From: Paramacrobiotus metropolitanus
Lineage: Eukaryota; Tardigrada; Eutardigrada; Parachela; Macrobiotidae
Assembly (NCBI RefSeq): GCF_019649055.1
Contig: NW_026570595.1
Coordinates: forward strand, 1 to 33,193
Reading direction: 5' to 3'
DNA length: 33,193 nucleotides
The position numbers and the translations under genes are program-made. Of this stretch, positions 31,971 to 33,193 are shown piece by piece. The notes beneath the pieces were generated by a model. That model did not search any database and was not told the DNA's origin. It saw only the letters and a list, made by a program, of their open reading frames with translations. Positions within the stretch are counted from its first letter, which is position 1, and the number at the start of each line of letters is the position of its first letter.

Positions 31971-32788
31971 ATGTGTGCTTACACAATGTCTCGGACAGCT
32001 GCGTGTCTTCTTGTAGGAATTCTTTGCGCAGGTAAAAATTAACCATTAATTTAGTAACTCTGTTGACTGTGATCAGCTGAACGTACCGTACAAATGCAAA
32101 AATAATTTTATACAATAACAACCCTAACTATGTGCTTGTAATACTTATACAAGTATAATAGTTGGTCCACCGACCAGAAAACTGTATGGCCGGAAAACTG
32201 TATACAGATACAATCGTTTCCTGATTGTGAGCTTCAGTTTTAACGTATGTAATATTGCCCTATAATTTGATATTAAAAGTATTAAGTATGTATGGGTTTT
32301 TACATGGCTAATTTAGCAAATACTGCAATTAAACAATAAAAATTAAGTTATAATCTTATGGTAAAAGTGAAATTGATGCAAATTGCAGCGACTACAGTCT
32401 ACAGGCATGCACAGACGTGTGCATGCAGAATATACTAAATTTAGCTTTGGAAACGGTTTCGATTCTTTTAGGGCCTATCGATAGTACAATGTTTGGATTC
32501 AACACAAGCCCCATGACCCTTCCAGAATGCAACGCTCGACCTATGAATAACTGCGGTTCGTTCTCTCTGGATAAGTCGGACTGCGCATTTCTCAGAAAAT
32601 ATTCCCCATCACGCCATCGGATCAGGCGACGACAAGCAGATAAAATGGTGACATCAACCGCCGCTGCGAGAGTTGCATTGCCAACTGGACCCAGCCATGG
32701 TTTTATTATCACCCATGTCAATCTGTATTGTAGTAATTATTCGAACGACCGAACTGCGAATCAATTGCCGACAGCACAGGTACTTGTA
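31971..32788 (+). CDS. Secreted-protein precursor, 5' part (partial)
   Basis: Exon 1, 31971-32031, encodes a signal peptide (MSRTAACLLVGILCAG from the second in-frame ATG at 31986). A phase-1 donor (gtaaaa) joins to an acceptor at 32414. Exon 2, 32415-32788, is open (DVCMQNILNLALET, TLPECNARPMNNC, then the basic run SRHRIRRRQADK) and ends at the donor CAG/gtactt. The basic run could be a processing site. The Cys spacing loosely recalls a protease pro-region, but I cannot name the family. The opposite strand is also open across exon 2; the signal peptide and matching intron phase favour the plus strand. The continuation should lie beyond the right edge. Confidence 0.45.
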
Positions 32789-33193
32789 TAACTATTGTAG
32801 CGTATATAAATATATATACTCAAACATATTGGACAAAATTAAACATTAATATTCACCTAACCCGTAATGTAACTGAGACGTGTTATACTGTAACTATACT
32901 AGTACCTAATACTTGTACTGACGTCGAGTTTGTTAACCTTCAAGGCCTTAACCGCTAATGAGATGATTTTGCGCTTGAACTTTGTTTAAAGTACAAATAG
33001 CCACCATTTACAAACGTTACGTTACAGCTTTGGTTGCTCGCTTTTTTCAGTGAAGTATATTGTTAGTTTATCATATGCAGTATTTTGTTCGTCATGTAGT
33101 TTGATTTGTATTACACAATAACGCCATAATTTCTGTCTATGTATGTATGATATATTGTACGTAAATGGAACTGATGAAGTCCGAGCAACTCTA
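32789..33193. other. Right-edge intron or intergenic sequence
   Basis: No exon recognised. It is probably intron of the partial secreted-protein gene. Confidence 0.4.

Overview
The window is eukaryotic nuclear DNA from a small invertebrate animal. Genes are split by short GT-AG introns, promoters and intergenic gaps are short, and the recognisable families are metazoan (polybromo, KNL1, rhodopsin-type 7TM receptors, a signal-peptide LRR protein, a macin-like Cys-rich peptide). A gene-dense ecdysozoan such as a tardigrade would fit. That placement is an impression, not a demonstration.

Layout: (1) 95-2617, minus: a C2H2 zinc-finger protein of unrecognised family. (2) 3280-11291, minus: polybromo (PBRM1/BAF180, the PBAF chromatin-remodeller subunit) in 17 exons, with five bromodomains, two BAH domains, an HMG box and the C-terminal domain. 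(3) 12247-19141, plus, head-to-head with polybromo: a KNL1/Spc105-type kinetochore scaffold in 18 exons. It starts with SILK-like and RVSF PP1-docking motifs and continues with an array of MELT-like units made by tandem duplication of phase 1-1 exons. Each core unit couples a KELT motif to a basic RK-x-S-L-E motif. (4) 19830-21021 and 22060-23286, minus: a tail-anchored helical protein and a basic protein with an RVxF motif, separated by a fresh 339-bp tandem duplication. (5) 24650-24892, plus: a secreted ten-cysteine, macin/defensin-like peptide with its own TATA box. (6) 25147-27600: two copies of a palindromic TA-flanked MITE. One carries a nested hAT-like element; the other interrupts an LRR gene. 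(7) 28415-31264, plus: two paralogous single-exon 7TM receptors. (8) 31971-32788, plus: the beginning of a secreted-protein gene.

Nearly every larger gene contains one or more single-base indels, mostly in short homopolymers. The exon phases show that each is a one-base gain or loss in an otherwise conserved reading frame. They affect unrelated, probably essential genes and go in both directions, so I read them as assembly/sequencing errors (unpolished long reads), not as pseudogenes. The gene models below were built by hand from splice sites and phase; after allowing for the indels, polybromo is about 1537 residues and the KNL1-like protein about 1126.

The most interesting content is the KNL1 MELT-exon array, with its two-level duplication history and its paired kinase-site-like motif, and the nested transposon pair whose two copies supply each other's empty site.
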